Shown one piece after another: positions 6,531 to 8,236 of a stretch of 8,236 bases of DNA. The stretch is from positions 1-8,236 of the forward strand of contig QMQA01000040.1 of assembly GCA_003648845.1 (NCBI GenBank). The letters run 5' to 3'. The DNA is from Candidatus Aerophobota bacterium. Lineage in GTDB: Bacteria; Aerophobota; Aerophobia; Aerophobales; B3-G15. A program made the translations under genes and the position numbers. Within the stretch, counting starts at the first letter, position 1. Each line of letters starts with the position of its first letter. Under the pieces are notes generated by a model. It was not told the origin of the DNA and ran no database searches. It saw only the letters and a list, made by a program, of their open reading frames with translations.

Positions 6531-8236
6531 CTAAGAGGGATAGCTTAGACAGGCAAGAGTGTAAAGAAGTATGGCAAGCAGTCCAACCACGGTAAATCCC
6601 CAGGATACGGCAATAACTGTAGCAAGAACACTGCTTATAACAGATGCACATCCATTTATTCCCCAGGCCCAGGGTACAAGGTCTGATTTTTTCCTGGTGA
6701 GCCTCCCAAGTCCAAGAGGAAAAGGCATTCCCATAAAGAAGGCAACAGGTGCTATTAGTCCTAAGGAGATGATTATTTTTATCAGGTCAGGCAGGCCCAC
6801 CATCTGGAGAAAGAGTTTCCTTAGCCAGAGAAGATATATAAAGGTAAAAGATACTATCCCGGCAAAAACCACTGTTTGTTTTTTCCAGGAGGTGAAATGA
6901 GGGGAAAAATAACTTCCCAGCCCTGAAAAAATTAAAAATCCGGTTATTACTACTGCCACTGTGTAGATTGGATAGTGCAAAAATAAAATAAACCGCTGGA
7001 TAAAGGATATTTCCAGAAACATATAACCGATTCCAAGACAAAGAAAATATAAAAGTACCCTTCGAGGGTAGGTTGAGAAAAATCTTCCAGGGGATGAGGT
7101 TGAGGCAAGGAAAAAAAGAGGAAAAATTACAAGGACTGCACCTGCTATACCAGCCTGTATAAGGGTGGCGATGAGGATAATATATCCCCACTCCAGAAAA
7201 GGAATCCACTCCTTTCCCAGTTTTTGCAAAAGGTAAGGCAGGGACTTCCACTTGAAAAAGTGGAAAAAGTAAGGAGAATTATCAGTCGTGGGAGTTATAT
7301 CAAAAAGGTAGTTCTGGTAGAATTTTTGACGATTGGCAGAGAAAATCTGGCTTGCTGCCTGGTAAAAATAAGGCTGAGGTAAAATATTAAATTTGTTGAC
7401 CTCATCTGGCTTAATTCCTGGATACCAGCAGACATCAAAGGACCTTTGACGGGCAAATTTTAAAGCCCTGTTTACCTTAAAAGGAGAAAGTGGTGATTTT
7501 CCTACAAGAATGGTGGAAGTCGACCAGCTTCTTATCATGAGGATATGCCGGGAGGGGTTTTTTATACCCATCCTTTCCAGTGCCTCCACCGAAGTCGAGA
7601 GAATTCTTATCCCGTCCCTGGGGGGTATTTTAATCCAGCGAGTAATGCACAAAAAACCCTCAGAATTAAGATGTTCTAAAAATTTAACCATAGCCTCCAC
7701 GGTATAAAGGTAACTTTCGGATAAGGCATATACTCCAGCAGAAGATGCGGCAAAGGAATCAAGAAGAGATATCTGAATAAGGTCGTATTTTTGGTCTGTT
7801 GCCTCCACATACCCTCTTCCTTCTGCCACAACGGGTTTTACCTGAGGGAGAGAAAAAATTTTTCCGGCAAACTCCGCAAAATCTTTATCAATAATTTTAA
7901 TAATCTGGGGATTTACTTCTACTGCCTCGATCTTTGTTGCTCCGTGATAAAGAGCGTTCAATACCTCTGAGCCACCACCTGCTCCAATAACAAGTACTTT
8001 TGGGTTGGCGATAAGATGATAGGGAAGTGAGGAAGTGAGATAATCCAGGTAATTTATGGTGGAGATGTCCCCTTCAAAATGATTTATCGCTGACATAGAA
8101 TCAGCATCTGTGAAAAGTGCAAGTTGAGGTGGAGTTTTTCCTTGAAAGTTAAAGCTCAGTCCAGGAGCATATCTTATAGCCGGACTCTCCAGTACGTGAA
8201 TAAGACCGAGAGGAGAAAAATACTCTTTAAGTATAC
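6531..8236 (-). CDS. Membrane protein with spermidine-synthase-like methyltransferase-fold domain (5' end outside window)
   Basis: The frame is open to the right edge (46 more codons upstream of the internal ATG at 8096), so this is the last 567 residues of a longer protein. Numbering from the first whole codon, a short beta-rich lead-in is followed by a Rossmann SpeE-like domain at about 60-330. It has the nucleotide loop VLVIGAGGGSEVL near 80-92, an acidic residue E106 in AVEVNP, and YDLIQISLLDSFAASSAG where true spermidine synthases have a D-S-S-D-P-type signature. From about 349 to 563 roughly seven hydrophobic segments follow, with MGMPFPLGL (501-509) and WGINGCASV (524-532). These are typical of large integral-membrane SpeE-like proteins that also carry an N-terminal membrane half, presumably outside this window. 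No function is established for this group and polyamine synthesis is unlikely given the altered site. It reaches its TAG stop at 6531 with no clear intrinsic terminator. Confidence 0.85.
   Translation of the reverse strand, partial: ILKEYFSPLGLIHVLESPAIRYAPGLSFNFQGKTPPQLALFTDADSMSAINHFEGDISTINYLDYLTSSLPYHLIANPKVLVIGAGGGSEVLNALYHGATKIEAVEVNPQIIKIIDKDFAEFAGKIFSLPQVKPVVAEGRGYVEATDQKYDLIQISLLDSFAASSAGVYALSESYLYTVEAMVKFLEHLNSEGFLCITRWIKIPPRDGIRILSTSVEALERMGIKNPSRHILMIRSWSTSTILVGKSPLSPFKVNRALKFARQRSFDVCWYPGIKPDEVNKFNILPQPYFYQAASQIFSANRQKFYQNYLFDITPTTDNSPYFFHFFKWKSLPYLLQKLGKEWIPFLEWGYIILIATLIQAGIAGAVLVIFPLFFLASTSSPGRFFSTYPRRVLLYFLCLGIGYMFLEISFIQRFILFLHYPIYTVAVVITGFLIFSGLGSYFSPHFTSWKKQTVVFAGIVSFTFIYLLWLRKLFLQMVGLPDLIKIIISLGLIAPVAFFMGMPFPLGLGRLTRKKSDLVPWAWGINGCASVISSVLATVIAVSWGFTVVGLLAILLYTLACLSYPS

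Noticed and set aside
6571..6900. Plus-strand open frame of 109 codons opposite the membrane protein C-terminus
   Set aside because: It is antisense to conserved membrane motifs such as MPFPLGL and WGINGCASV; no protein features of its own.
6787..7251. A 154-codon open frame on the minus strand inside the membrane protein gene
   Set aside because: It overlaps the SpeE-like membrane gene in another frame, has no family resemblance, and its composition follows from the hydrophobic codons of the real gene.

Overview
The window is a compact stretch of bacterial chromosome, moderately AT-rich, with every gene I can support on the minus strand; transcription runs from position 8236 towards 1. The mix is housekeeping: a sugar-type aminotransferase, two 16S rRNA methyltransferases, a PLP-homeostasis protein, an RNA 2',3'-cyclic phosphodiesterase, RecA and a cell-wall amidase. 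A large membrane protein with a spermidine-synthase-like domain lies upstream. RecA and the rRNA methyltransferases show this is a bacterium. The mixed order and the membrane SpeE-like protein fit an uncultivated, possibly deep-branching lineage, but I cannot name a phylum from this sequence. There are no mobile elements, tRNAs, rRNAs or CRISPR arrays.

Layout in the direction of transcription. (1) 8236-6531 is the 3' part of a membrane protein whose 5' end lies outside the window. (2) 6530-6362 is a 169-base gap. It holds a GC-rich inverted-repeat element (6438-6492) and a good sigma70-type promoter (6384-6412). (3) A first transcription unit runs degT-type aminotransferase, rsmG, rsmI, yggS (6361-3102). 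degT and rsmG overlap by one base (TAATG), rsmG and rsmI are 10 bases apart, and 38 bases separate rsmI from yggS. (4) A 126-base gap holds a second promoter (2994-3021). (5) A second unit runs thpR, recA, an AMIN-domain amidase, and a small secreted or anchored protein cut by the left edge (2975-1). thpR and recA are one base apart with the recA ribosome binding site inside thpR; the amidase and the last gene overlap as ATGA.

Functionally, rsmG and rsmI both modify the 16S rRNA decoding region (the 530 loop and C1402 in E. coli numbering), so the first unit pairs ribosome maturation with PLP handling and surface-sugar amination. The second joins an RNA-end phosphodiesterase, recombinational repair and peptidoglycan cleavage. 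The thpR-recA pairing recalls the cinA-ligT-recA operon of Deinococcus, but cinA is absent here.

I did not find a convincing undescribed multi-gene system. The points most worth a second look are the structured element at 6438-6492, the SpeE-like membrane protein without the spermidine synthase active-site signature, the K-for-D change in the conserved DAGxP motif of RsmI, a hairpin inside the end of rsmG just ahead of an rsmI start with no Shine-Dalgarno sequence, and a short insertion next to the PLP site of the aminotransferase.
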